Source: an uncultured Oscillospiraceae bacterium
Lineage (GTDB): Bacteria > Bacillota > Clostridia > Oscillospirales > Oscillospiraceae
Length of the DNA: 64,000 nucleotides
Assembly (NCBI GenBank): GCA_947626265.1
Contig: CANQRM010000002.1
Span: 1 to 64,000 of the forward strand
Direction of reading: 5' to 3'
In this document: piece after piece, positions 1-7,950 of the stretch
Layout: every line of letters begins with the position of its first letter
How positions within the stretch are numbered: position 1 is the first letter of the stretch
Notes under the pieces: generated by a model
The model's database searches: none
Told to the model about the DNA's origin: nothing
Seen by the model: the letters and a program-made list of their open reading frames with translations, nothing else
Translations under genes and position numbers: made by a program

Positions 1-127
1 CGGCTCAGTACAAGGCTGAACTGGGCTTTTGATCCTTTGGTTGCTTCCTCTTGTCTACTTCCCCTTGACTACTGCACATTGAGGGAGGTTTTGCTATCTG
101 ACGCGCGGCGAAACGGGCCGCCCTATG

Positions 128-338
128 CCAGTCCGACGCCCGGCGGGAGCCGGCAGTGTCACGGCCTCACGGCTCGTGAGCGCAGCGTAACAAGTGAGCC
201 GGGATACTGTCGGGCCCGTCCGGGCTATTCCAGCCTGTCCCAGGGCGGCTGAGCCCGGCAGTATGCCTACTGCTAAAGTTCGCTTCGCTCACCAACCGCA
301 TTCGGCACACTGCCGGTTCTCACCGCCCGTCAGTCTGG
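128..338. repeat. MITE-like inverted-repeat element, copy 1
   Basis: This 211-bp block recurs at 5951-6190. Its left end (ccagtccgacgcccggcggg) and right end (reading back from 338) are imperfect inverted repeats sharing the core ccggcagtgt. The first 100 bases, from 132 to about 230, match copy 2 almost base for base, including a nested hairpin at tcacggctcgtga. No open frame with coding character runs through it. Together with 1-127, in which I recognise nothing, it makes up the gene-free first 359 bases. The structure suggests a non-autonomous palindromic mobile repeat; the family is not identified. Confidence 0.6.
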
Positions 339-359
339 CACACTCACCCAGCGCCGGAT

Positions 360-1028
360 TTACAGCCTTATCTCCACCGGCATATTCAACGTCATACTCT
401 CCGGCGTCACCTTGCAGTCGTAGGCCAAGATATGCACCCCCGCGGCATGGGCCGCCCGGAGGGCGGCGGCAAAGGCCGGGTCCGTCTCCTCATTGGGGGC
501 AAAATACCGGACGTTCTCCATCTGGATGACGAACAGCACATAGGTCTCCCCCGGGAAGGCGGCCAGCTCCCGCAGATGCTTCGTGCCCCTCGCCGTGGGC
601 GCGTCCGGGAACAGCACCACGCCGTCCCGCTCCAATGTTACGCCCTTTACTTCTAATAGCGCCAGCTCCGGGGTAAACGCCGCAATATCGAATCGGCTGT
701 CACCCACGGTATACTCCGGCCGTATCTCCGTCCCCGCCGGGAACAGATGCCCCGCCCGGAGCCATTCCAGGGCCGCGGCATTGGGGGCCTGGCTGTCCAT
801 GTTGATGAGCCGCTCTCCCTTTCGCACCGCCACCAGGTCATACCGGGTCTTCCGGGCGGGGTTCTGTCCCTCCGCCAGGTATACCGCCGCCCCGGGCACC
901 AACAGCTCCCGGCACCGGCCCGTGTTCTTCACGTGGACCGTCTCCACGCGCCCCGCCAGCTCCACATGGGCGATAAATCGATTGGGCCGGTCGATGAACC
1001 GGCCCTCTTTTATACTGTCGTACTTCAT
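360..1028 (-). CDS. sfsA: Sugar fermentation stimulation protein SfsA
   Basis: The 222-residue product matches the SfsA family in length and in its landmarks: an N-terminal OB-like part with [12 protein letters not shown], then the nuclease-like core with [20 protein letters not shown] and a late LFVIQME. SfsA is a small DNA-binding protein with a PD-(D/E)XK-like fold and no settled biochemical role. I start at the ATG at 1028 because upstream codons belong to another gene in another frame. That ATG overlaps the stop of the ABC ATPase gene by four bases (ATGA), so the two are probably translationally coupled and share the transporter mRNA. An sfsA at the end of a peptide transporter operon is unusual and may be a chance union. 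Confidence 0.93.
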   Translation of the reverse strand: MKYDSIKEGRFIDRPNRFIAHVELAGRVETVHVKNTGRCRELLVPGAAVYLAEGQNPARKTRYDLVAVRKGERLINMDSQAPNAAALEWLRAGHLFPAGTEIRPEYTVGDSRFDIAAFTPELALLEVKGVTLERDGVVLFPDAPTARGTKHLRELAAFPGETYVLFVIQMENVRYFAPNEETDPAFAAALRAAHAAGVHILAYDCKVTPESMTLNMPVEIRL

Positions 1029-1786
1029 GACCTTACTGCCCGCAGCAGCTTTTGGGTGTACTCGTGCTTCGGGTGGTCGTACACCTCGTCCACCGTGCCG
1101 GACTCGATGATGCGCCCCGCCTGCATGACCATGACCCGGTCGCATATGGAGTAGACCACGTTCAGGTCGTGGCTTATGAAGAGGTAGCTCAGGTCCAGCT
1201 CCCGCCTGAGGTCCCACAAAAGGTCCAATATCTGCGCCTGGATGGTCACGTCCAGGGCGGATACCGGCTCGTCGGCGATGATGAACCGGGGCCGCTGGAT
1301 GAGGGCCAGGGCGATGGACACCCGCTGGCGCTGGCCGCCGGACAGCTCCCGGGGTTTATTGTTTACATAATCTTTTTCCAGTCCCACCCGTTCCATCATG
1401 TCCAGCACCCGGCGCTTCCGCTCGGGGGCGTCATACTTGCCGAAGATGCGCAGGGGCTCCTCCAGTATCCAGCCCACGGTCCGGGCCGGATTCAGGCTGG
1501 AAAAGGGGTCCTGAAACACCATCTGGGGCCGCTTCGTGAAATGGCGTATGTCCCCTGTGATCTCGTGCTGGGGCAGCATGCCCAGAATGGCCTTGGAGAG
1601 CGTGGACTTCCCGCAGCCGGACTCGCCTACCAGGCCCACGATCTCTCCGTGGTTAACATAAAAACTAACGTCGTGGACCGCCTCATACCCGCTCCGCCGG
1701 CCGAATACGGTGGCGTCGGAGTAGCGGACGGTGAGGTGCTCCACCTCCAGGACCCGCTGTTCAGTTGTGGCGGGGGCCTCATTCAT
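1025..1786 (-). CDS. Peptide-type ABC transporter ATPase (DppF/OppF-like)
   Basis: This is a 253-residue ABC ATPase of the oligopeptide/dipeptide/nickel class. It has Walker [10 protein letters not shown] near residue 55, the Q-loop QDPFSSLNP, the signature LSGGQRQR, Walker B FIIADEP and the switch His in FISHDLNVV. The C-terminal tail [11 protein letters not shown] is the start of the oligopeptide-type C-terminal extension, without the cysteine cluster of some relatives. The ATG at 1786 is chosen because the longer frame runs back into the preceding gene; the two genes overlap by eight bases. It should pair with the second ATPase (1779-2567) under the two permeases. The substrate cannot be read from the sequence. 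Confidence 0.93.
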   Translation of the reverse strand: MNEAPATTEQRVLEVEHLTVRYSDATVFGRRSGYEAVHDVSFYVNHGEIVGLVGESGCGKSTLSKAILGMLPQHEITGDIRHFTKRPQMVFQDPFSSLNPARTVGWILEEPLRIFGKYDAPERKRRVLDMMERVGLEKDYVNNKPRELSGGQRQRVSIALALIQRPRFIIADEPVSALDVTIQAQILDLLWDLRRELDLSYLFISHDLNVVYSICDRVMVMQAGRIIESGTVDEVYDHPKHEYTQKLLRAVRS

Positions 1787-2567
1787 GGTGCTTCCTCTTT
1801 TTGGGGATGGCGGCGATGAGCCGCTTGGTGTACTCGTCCTGGGGGGCGTTGAAGATATCGTCGGTGCTCCCCCGCTCCACGATCTTGCCCCGGTACATGA
1901 CCGCCACCTGATCGCACAGCCGCCGCACCACGGAGAGATCATGGCTTATGAGCAGGATCGCCACACCGAACTGCTCGCTCACACCCCGTAAAAGCTCCAG
2001 TATCTGGGCCTGGACGGTCACGTCCAGGGCCGTGGTGGGCTCGTCACATATGAGGAGCTTGGGGTGTATGACCATGGCGGAGGCGATGACGGCCCGCTGC
2101 CGCTGGCCGCCGGAGAGCTGATGGGGGTATTTTTCGTATGTCCGCTCCGGGTCGGGCAGGCCCACCTGGTCCATGGCCTGAAGGGCCATGCGCCTGATCT
2201 CGGCGGCGGAGAGGTCTGTGTGGATGCGCAGCACCTCCTCCACCTGCCGGCCCACCCGCATGAGGGGATTCAAGCTGGTCATGGGCTCCTGGAACACCAC
2301 GCCGATGTCCTTGCCCTGGACCGAGCGCAGCTCGTTCCGGGAGCAGGCCAGAAGGTCCCGGTCCTCAAAGAGGACCTGGCCGGTCATATTCACGTTCCAC
2401 CGCTCGATGAGGCCGGACAGGGCCATGGCGGTGACGGTCTTGCCGGAGCCGGACTCCCCCACCAGCCCCAGCCGCTGGCCGGGCTCCATTTGAAGGTCCA
2501 CGCCCCGGACGGCCTCCTTGCCGGTGGAGAGGAACGTCACATGCAGGTCACGGATGTCAAGAAGCAT
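1779..2567 (-). CDS. Peptide-type ABC transporter ATPase (DppD/OppD-like)
   Basis: The 262-residue product has Walker [11 protein letters not shown]-loop QEPMTSLNP, signature LSGGQRQR, Walker B LLICDEP and H-loop LISHDLSVV, in the order and spacing of DppD/OppD. It ends in [14 protein letters not shown], typical of this class. A TTG six bases further upstream is also in frame, but a GGGAGG eight bases before the ATG at 2567 fits that ATG and lies too close to the TTG. The gene overlaps the permease gene upstream and the second ATPase downstream, as expected for one operon. It powers import by the two permeases on the cytoplasmic face. Confidence 0.93.
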   Translation of the reverse strand: MLLDIRDLHVTFLSTGKEAVRGVDLQMEPGQRLGLVGESGSGKTVTAMALSGLIERWNVNMTGQVLFEDRDLLACSRNELRSVQGKDIGVVFQEPMTSLNPLMRVGRQVEEVLRIHTDLSAAEIRRMALQAMDQVGLPDPERTYEKYPHQLSGGQRQRAVIASAMVIHPKLLICDEPTTALDVTVQAQILELLRGVSEQFGVAILLISHDLSVVRRLCDQVAVMYRGKIVERGSTDDIFNAPQDEYTKRLIAAIPKKRKHHE

Positions 2568-3363
2568 GGTCAACGCCTCCCATCCCCTCGCTGAGAAGCC
2601 CGAAGCCCAGCACCAGCAGTATGATGGCCGCCCCGGCGCTGAGGGCGTACCAGGGCGCGGTGAGAAGGTACCCCTGGGCCTCGTTGAGCATCCGGCCCAG
2701 GCTGGCGTCCGGGGGCTGGACCCCCACGCTCAGATAACTCATGGACGCCTCCGCCAGCACGGCGTTATTGAACCCTATCGCCACGTTGGGCAGCAGCACG
2801 GGCACGATGTTGGGCAGGATGTGCAAAAACAAAATGCGCATGTCCCCCGCCCCCATGAGCCGGGCGCTGGCCACATAGTCCAGGGCCTTCTGCCGGGCCA
2901 CCTCCGCCCGGACCACCCGGGCGAAGCTGGGGATGAACAAAAGCCCCAGGGCCAGGATGATGTGGTACTTCCCCGAGCCGAAGAGCGCCACCAGCACCAG
3001 GGCAAGCAATATACTGGGGAAAGCCGCCAGGGCGTCGTTGAGTCGCATGACCACCTCGTCCAGCCACCCGCCGTAGTAGCCCGTGAGCCCGCCGATGATG
3101 AGCCCGGCGGTGAGGCCTATGGCCACCGTGGCGGCGGCGATGACGGCGGTGGCGCCGGCCCCCTCCACCACCCGGGAGAAGATGTCCCGGCCGAAGTTGT
3201 CCGTGCCCAGAAGATGCCGAAAGCTGGGTGAGAGCATCTTGGCCTTCCCGTCCATGGCGTTGGGGTCATAGGGGGTCCAGACCATCCCCACCAGGATGAT
3301 GGTCACCATGATGGCGGTGATGACCGCCCCCGCTTTGAAGTTTTTGTTGTGCCGCAGGTCCAT
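2557..3363 (-). CDS. Peptide-type ABC transporter permease (DppC/OppC-like)
   Basis: A 268-residue inner-membrane permease. It has a short N-terminal membrane helix (AGAVITAIMVTIILVGMVW), a linker with HLLGTDNFGRDIFSRVV that is diagnostic of the DppC branch, and then five more predicted helices. The EAA coupling loop reads around residues 170-190 (ARVVRAEVARQKALDYVASA). The family is normally 270-300 residues, so this is complete. A good ribosome site (GGGGTGA) precedes the ATG. It lies three bases after the DppB-like gene and overlaps the next ATPase gene by eleven bases. Confidence 0.92.
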   Translation of the reverse strand: MDLRHNKNFKAGAVITAIMVTIILVGMVWTPYDPNAMDGKAKMLSPSFRHLLGTDNFGRDIFSRVVEGAGATAVIAAATVAIGLTAGLIIGGLTGYYGGWLDEVVMRLNDALAAFPSILLALVLVALFGSGKYHIILALGLLFIPSFARVVRAEVARQKALDYVASARLMGAGDMRILFLHILPNIVPVLLPNVAIGFNNAVLAEASMSYLSVGVQPPDASLGRMLNEAQGYLLTAPWYALSAGAAIILLVLGFGLLSEGMGGVDHAS

Positions 3364-3366
3364 ATC

Positions 3367-4308
3367 TCACCCCAGCCTTACTCGGGGATCTATGTATTGC
3401 GTGAGTACGTCCGCTAAATAATTCATAAATACCACGATGAACGCGATGATGACCACGATGCACTGCACCACGGGATAGTCCCGGTTGCCGATGCTGGCAA
3501 GCAAGAGCCGGCCCAGCCCCGGCAGGGCGAACACCTGCTCCACGATGATGGACCCGGCCACGATGTCCGCCAGCGTCATGGCCACGAAGGTGACCACGGG
3601 CAGGATGGCGTTTCTGAGCACATGGAAACGCAGCACGCCCCAGCGGGAGTTGCCCCGGCTGTAGGCCGTGCGCACATAGTCCATCTGCATCTGGTTCAAA
3701 ATGGACGAGCGCAGCAGCTTCGTCACCATGGCCGCCTTGGGGATGGCGATGGCCAGCGCCGGGAAGAAGAGATAGCCCAAAAACCCCCAGAAACTCTCCC
3801 GGGGGCTTATGAACCCGCCCGGCACGAATAATTTCAGTACCAGGCCGAACACGTATGTAAAGAGGATGCCCAGGAAGAACGGGGGAATGGCCATGAACAC
3901 TTGGTTCATGGCCACGAATACCCGGTCCAGCCGTCCGCCCTGAAAGCGCGCCAGCGTGATGCCAAGAGGGACGCTGATGGCGATGACCATGAGCCAGGCC
4001 ATGAGGGAGAGCCCCGCCGTGACGGCGCCCTTCCCCTCCAGGACCTTTTCCACGCCCATGCCATAGCTGTAGCTGTCGCCCATATCCCCGGTGACGAACC
4101 CGGTGAGCCAGTCGAAGTAACGCACGAACACGTTCCTGTCCAGTCCCATCTCGTGCCGCAGGGCCTCCGCCCGCTCCGGGGTGTAGTCGGTGCCCAGGAG
4201 CTTGGTGACGGGGTCCGCGGGGATGATCTGGAAGGCCAGGAAGGCGAGCAGGGATATGAGGAGCAGGGTGACGACTAAAACTCCTGTTTTTTTCAGTACA
4301 TACTGCAA
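3367..4308 (-). CDS. Peptide-type ABC transporter permease (DppB/OppB-like)
   Basis: This 313-residue permease begins with a membrane helix (KTGVLVVTLLLISLLAFLAF), followed by the periplasmic segment with LGLDRNVFVRYFDWL and a six-helix core. The coupling motif around DYVRTAYSRGNSRWGVLRFHVLRNA matches DppB. The frame has no ATG at its head; a TTG at 4308 lies four bases after AAGGAA and is the likely start. Only eight bases separate it from the binding-protein gene upstream. It pairs with the DppC-like permease to form the channel. Confidence 0.92.
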   Translation of the reverse strand: MQYVLKKTGVLVVTLLLISLLAFLAFQIIPADPVTKLLGTDYTPERAEALRHEMGLDRNVFVRYFDWLTGFVTGDMGDSYSYGMGVEKVLEGKGAVTAGLSLMAWLMVIAISVPLGITLARFQGGRLDRVFVAMNQVFMAIPPFFLGILFTYVFGLVLKLFVPGGFISPRESFWGFLGYLFFPALAIAIPKAAMVTKLLRSSILNQMQMDYVRTAYSRGNSRWGVLRFHVLRNAILPVVTFVAMTLADIVAGSIIVEQVFALPGLGRLLLASIGNRDYPVVQCIVVIIAFIVVFMNYLADVLTQYIDPRVRLG

Positions 4309-4316
4309 ACTTTTCC

Positions 4317-5843
4317 TTACGCGGTCTTATAGACCGTGGACATGTCCATGACGTACAGGGGATAGAACTGATACCCCTGCACATTGGGCTGGGTCACCAC
4401 GAAGTCCGCCAGGTCCTGGATGTATACGTTGGCGGCCGACTCGGTGAGGATGGTCTCGCACTCCTTGAATTTCGCGGTCTGCTCCGCGTCATCCGTGGTG
4501 GCCAGCGCCGCGGCGTAGGCCGCGTCATAGTCGGCGTTATCGAAGCCTATGAAGTTCTTGGCGTTGGAGCTTTCGAACCGGGCCAGCAGCGCCGAGGCCG
4601 TGAGGGTGGAGGCATCCATGCCGTGGAGGGTGGCCTCGAAGTCCCGGCCCTGGTAGACGTCGGAGTACCAGGCGCTGTTTTCCATCTGCTCGATCTTCGC
4701 GTTCACCATGCCGGTCTGGCGCAGCAGCTCTACCACCGCCTGGGCGGTGTTCACGTGGGGCGTGTAGGCCGCCACCACGTCGATGGTGAACTCCAGGGGC
4801 TTGGCGGCGCTGTAGCCGGCCTCGGTGAGCAGCTCCTGAGCCCTGGCGATGTTGAACTCGTAATAATCCGTCAGGGCGTCGTCAAAATACTTGCCGAAGG
4901 CGGGGTACATGCTGCTGCCCAGGGCCGTGCCGTGGCCGTCCCCGGCCAGGTCGATGACCATCTGCTTATCGACGGCGTAGCACAGCGCCTGCCGGACCCG
5001 GATGTCATCGAAGGGGGCGCGGGCGTTGTTGAGGTAGAGCGCCTGCACCAGGTTCATGCTCCCCTCCAGCACGCTGAGGCCGGATAGCTCCGCCACCTGG
5101 CTTGCCTCCAGATGGGCCGCCATGTCGATGGCGCCGGAGCGGAGGCTCATGACCATGGTCTGGCCGTCCTCAATGACCTTGAAGGTCACCCTGGCGGACT
5201 TGGCCGGCTCCCCCCAGTAGTCGTCGAACCGCTCCAGGACGATGTTCTCCTGGACGGAGCGGGAGACGTACTTGAAGGGTCCGGTGCCTATGATGCCGTC
5301 TGCCGGGTCGCTCCCCTCGGGGATGACGGCGGCGGTCATGTAGGCGATGAACTCCGCGTCGGGCGCGGAGAGGGTGACGACCACGGTGCGGTCGTCGGGG
5401 GCCTCCACGGCGGATATGCCCGCCAGGGTGGCCATCAGGGGCTCCCCGGTCTCAAGCCCGGCAGCGCGGGTCAGGGAATAGACGACGTCCCCGACCGTGA
5501 CCTCGTTGCCGTTGTGGAACCGCACGCCCTCACGGAGGGTGAAGGTGTATTCATCGGCGGTGTCGTTAACGGCGTAGCTTTCGGCGACGGCGGGGACGAG
5601 ATTTCCTTGTGTATCGGGCTTTACCAGCCCTTCATAGATGTTGAAAAGGACTTCTCTGGTTCCTGCCAGCGACGAAGATACGTGCGGGTCAAGACTGCTG
5701 TCCAGGTCTGAGGCGATGCCCACGGTGATGGAACCGTTGACATCGGCCGGGGAGCCGGCGGCGAATGCTGACTGGCCGCCTCCCACGAGGAGTGCCGCCG
5801 TCATAAAGACTGCCGTTGCAAGAGCGAGAATACGATCTTTCAT
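4317..5843 (-). CDS. Extracellular solute-binding protein, family 5 (peptide-type)
   Basis: A 508-residue substrate-binding protein of the SBP_bac_5 class. Family marks are the segment SLDPHVSSSLAGTREVLFNIYEGLV, the run PAVAESYAVNDTADEYTFTLREGVRFHNG, and late YLNNARAPFDDIRVRQALCYAVD. The first 28 residues form a signal peptide ending AFA/AGS. No cysteine follows, so it does not look like a lipoprotein, which is unexpected for a Gram-positive binding protein. The start is the ATG at 5843, which has AAGGAG about ten bases upstream; the longer frame is not supported. As first gene of the operon it captures the substrate, probably a peptide or a peptide-like or chelated solute, for the DppBCDF-like importer. 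Confidence 0.93.
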   Translation of the reverse strand: MKDRILALATAVFMTAALLVGGGQSAFAAGSPADVNGSITVGIASDLDSSLDPHVSSSLAGTREVLFNIYEGLVKPDTQGNLVPAVAESYAVNDTADEYTFTLREGVRFHNGNEVTVGDVVYSLTRAAGLETGEPLMATLAGISAVEAPDDRTVVVTLSAPDAEFIAYMTAAVIPEGSDPADGIIGTGPFKYVSRSVQENIVLERFDDYWGEPAKSARVTFKVIEDGQTMVMSLRSGAIDMAAHLEASQVAELSGLSVLEGSMNLVQALYLNNARAPFDDIRVRQALCYAVDKQMVIDLAGDGHGTALGSSMYPAFGKYFDDALTDYYEFNIARAQELLTEAGYSAAKPLEFTIDVVAAYTPHVNTAQAVVELLRQTGMVNAKIEQMENSAWYSDVYQGRDFEATLHGMDASTLTASALLARFESSNAKNFIGFDNADYDAAYAAALATTDDAEQTAKFKECETILTESAANVYIQDLADFVVTQPNVQGYQFYPLYVMDMSTVYKTA

Positions 5844-5893
5844 GGTATTTTCTCCTTTTTGGCTCCCATATTCAGTTTTCTCTTGGCGGGAAG

Positions 5894-5922
5894 AGCATAG
5901 CACATTCTCCCCGCCCGGTCAA
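5894..5922 (-). promoter_or_regulatory. Promoter of the transporter-sfsA operon
   Basis: Read on the minus strand this is TTGACC (5917-5922), a 17-base spacer and TATGCT (5894-5899), a good sigma-A promoter. Transcription would start about 45 bases before the binding-protein ATG. It sits between that gene and repeat copy 2, which begins only about 30 bases further upstream. Confidence 0.7.
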
Positions 5923-5950
5923 GTGGAAAAGAGCGCAAGGCCGCCCCGCG

Positions 5951-6190
5951 TCAGTCTGACGCCCGGCGGGAACCGGCAGTGTCACGGTCTCACGGCTCGT
6001 GAGCGCAGCGTAACAAGTGAGCCGGGATACTGTCGGGCCCGTCCGGGCTATACCGACATTCTCTATGGGCGGCCTCGCCCGACAGGGCCCCTCCCGCTAA
6101 AGTTCACTTCGTTCACCGAGCGCGTGCGGGGCACTGCCGGCTCTCGCCGCCCGTCGGATGGCCGGCTCCCGCCGGGCGTCGGAATGGCGA
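5951..6190. repeat. MITE-like inverted-repeat element, copy 2
   Basis: Second copy of the block at 128-338. The left end has gtctgacgcccggcgggaac and the right end carries its inverse. The piece 6161-6183 is the exact reverse complement of 132-154 in copy 1, so this copy keeps a longer right terminus. The centre (6050-6120) has diverged from copy 1. It fills most of the roughly 415-base gene-free stretch between the binding-protein gene and the lipoprotein gene; the rest is a promoter and a terminator. Confidence 0.6.
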
Positions 6191-6213
6191 GGCGGCCTCG
6201 CCCGCATGAAAAA

Positions 6214-6244
6214 GCCCCCTCGGCCAATGGGGCTCCGAGGGGGC
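6214..6244 (-). terminator. Rho-independent terminator after the DUF4358 gene
   Basis: A perfect 10-bp stem (gccccctcgg / ccgagggggc) with an 11-base loop, followed on the minus strand by TTTTT. It lies 16 bases past the stop of the lipoprotein gene. Confidence 0.85.
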
Positions 6245-6259
6245 TTTAATAGGGGGCGA

Positions 6260-6739
6260 TTATTTCAGATATCCATCCACCACGGCCTGGGCCGCGGCGG
6301 CGTCGTCGGCCACCACAAAGATGACGGTCTGGCCGCTGACAGTGACGATGGCGCTGTCCAGCCGGGGGATGGCCTCGGGCACATAGCTCTCCAGCACGGA
6401 TTTCTGGTCGCTGACCCGCTGCTGGCAGAGGGCGGACACGTTCTTGGCGGCGTCGGCGCTGGCCGCCTTGGCTACAAAGATCTCCTCGCCGGTGGAGGTG
6501 TTGGCGTACAGCACGCAGCTTTCCACATCGCTGGGTTCATAGCGGTAAAGGCCCGCCGCCACGCCGGCGGCCACGACATACGGGCTCATATCCGTCGTGA
6601 AAGCCGCGCTGGCCGCAAGGTCCTTGGCCAGGGCCTCGATGTCGATGTCCTTGGCCTTGCCGCCGCCGCAGGATGCCAGGCACAGGATGAGCGCCAGCAC
6701 CAAAAGGCAGATGCCGAGTTTCTTGAGTGTCTTAAGCAT
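6260..6739 (-). CDS. DUF4358-type lipoprotein
   Basis: A 159-residue secreted lipoprotein. The N terminus is a basic start and hydrophobic run with the lipobox LASC, cysteine at residue 24, so it should be lipidated and held on the outer face of the membrane. The rest (DIDIEALAKDLAASAAFTTDM..., then AKNVSALCQQRVSDQKSVLESYVPE) follows the pattern of the DUF4358 family common in Clostridia. Its function is unknown. It lies 34 bases behind the SGNH-hydrolase gene and is probably cotranscribed with it. Confidence 0.75.
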   Translation of the reverse strand: MLKTLKKLGICLLVLALILCLASCGGGKAKDIDIEALAKDLAASAAFTTDMSPYVVAAGVAAGLYRYEPSDVESCVLYANTSTGEEIFVAKAASADAAKNVSALCQQRVSDQKSVLESYVPEAIPRLDSAIVTVSGQTVIFVVADDAAAAQAVVDGYLK

Positions 6740-6773
6740 ACGTTTTTTCCTTCCTTGTCTTTCTCTTTATCCT

Positions 6774-7661
6774 TCAGGCCCCGGCACCCTCTGCAGAGTC
6801 CGTGGCCGCCGGGGGCATGGGGATAGGGCTGTTCTCCGGCACAGGCATGGAGCCGGTGGGGATGTAATGGGTCTTCATATACTCGAACCACAGGTCATAG
6901 TGGGCGAGGGTGAAGTGGGTGCCGTCGTTGGTCACGTCCGCGGGCAGGTACCCCTCCTCGTCGCAGAGCACCGAGTAGGCGTTCAGGTACCACACCTGCC
7001 GCTCCTTGGCAATGGCCTTCACCATCTCGTTGTAGGACTGGACAAGCTCCCGGGTGAAGGAGGAGCTGTTGGAGCTCTTCCACCGGCTCACCGGCGTGGC
7101 GCTGACGAGATATATGATGGCGTCCGGGTGGTCGGCCTGCAGCTTGTCGATGAGCATGTTGTAGGCCTCCCGCAATGCGGTGCGGTCGTAGCTCATCTCG
7201 TTGTTGCCGAAGCCCACGTATATCTTCCCGTAGTTTCCGTCCGCCATCTGCTCGGCGTAGGGCATGGCCGACAGCACGGTCAGGCCGTCGTCCATGAACC
7301 ACTGGCTCTTGTCGTCGGGGAACAGGTCCTCGTGGTCATATACCCACAGGCCGCTGAGCACGGAGTTGCCCAAAAAGGCCGCGTCTTCAAAGTACTCCTT
7401 CCCCACCGGCACGGCCTGCTCGGGGATGTCCGGGCCCGGCCAGGGAGTGGCCGTGGGCTCCGGGGTCTCGGTGGGTACGGCCGTGGGCTCCGGGGTGGGG
7501 GTGGCGCGGCTGAACAGGCCGGACAGGCTGAAACCGGCGCCGCCGGACTCTCCGCTCTCGGCGGATGCGGGGGCCAGAGCTCTCACGCCCATGACCAGCG
7601 CCGTCGCCAGCAGTATCACGCTCAGCGCCAGAAATACCAGCGCACGGGTCCTGTACTTCAT
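6774..7661 (-). CDS. Membrane-anchored SGNH/GDSL-like hydrolase
   Basis: The 295-residue product has one N-terminal membrane helix (about residues 8-28), a Pro/Thr-rich stalk (ATPTPEPTAVPTETPEPTAT) and an extracellular SGNH-type domain. Visible blocks are FLGNSVLSGL (block I, with GNS replacing GDS), GFGNNEMSYD (block III-like) and NDGTHFTLAHYDLW near the end, which supplies the Asp and His. The start is the ATG at 7661, which has GGAGAA just upstream; a TTG further out would overlap that ribosome site. An esterase acting on cell-wall or surface polymers is plausible. The pairing with a DUF4358 lipoprotein supports a surface role. Confidence 0.75.
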   Translation of the reverse strand: MKYRTRALVFLALSVILLATALVMGVRALAPASAESGESGGAGFSLSGLFSRATPTPEPTAVPTETPEPTATPWPGPDIPEQAVPVGKEYFEDAAFLGNSVLSGLWVYDHEDLFPDDKSQWFMDDGLTVLSAMPYAEQMADGNYGKIYVGFGNNEMSYDRTALREAYNMLIDKLQADHPDAIIYLVSATPVSRWKSSNSSSFTRELVQSYNEMVKAIAKERQVWYLNAYSVLCDEEGYLPADVTNDGTHFTLAHYDLWFEYMKTHYIPTGSMPVPENSPIPMPPAATDSAEGAGA

Positions 7662-7733
7662 AATTTCTCCCAAAGGCGGTCAGGCCCGCCGGCGCGGAAA
7701 ATCGCGCGGCTTGTCATTTTATGTCTACCTGAA

Positions 7734-7762
7734 ACTATAACACGTTTCCCCATATAATGCAA
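7734..7762 (-). promoter_or_regulatory. Promoter of the SGNH-DUF4358 pair
   Basis: On the minus strand: TTGCAT (7757-7762), 17-base spacer, TATAGT (7734-7739), about 70 bases before the hydrolase start. It diverges from the recJ promoter. Confidence 0.65.
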
Positions 7763-7890
7763 TAGCAACCTGCAAAATCCGGCAAAAGGAAGTTTTTCCG
7801 CCCCGGTCTGCAGCATGCGGCGAAAGGGGTTAAAAATTATGGAAACACATCCCCGCCTCCGGCGCCCAGACCCGAAAGGAAGAAACGCGA

Positions 7891-7919
7891 TTGCAATGTG
7901 TCTTGGTTTGGCGTATAAT
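7891..7919 (+). promoter_or_regulatory. Promoter of the recJ-rel operon
   Basis: TTGCAA (7891-7896), 17-base spacer, perfect TATAAT (7914-7919). The recJ ATG follows at 7951 with ggaaaagg as ribosome site. Confidence 0.75.
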
Positions 7920-7950
7920 CATATAAATATATTATTGGAAAAGGTACGGC

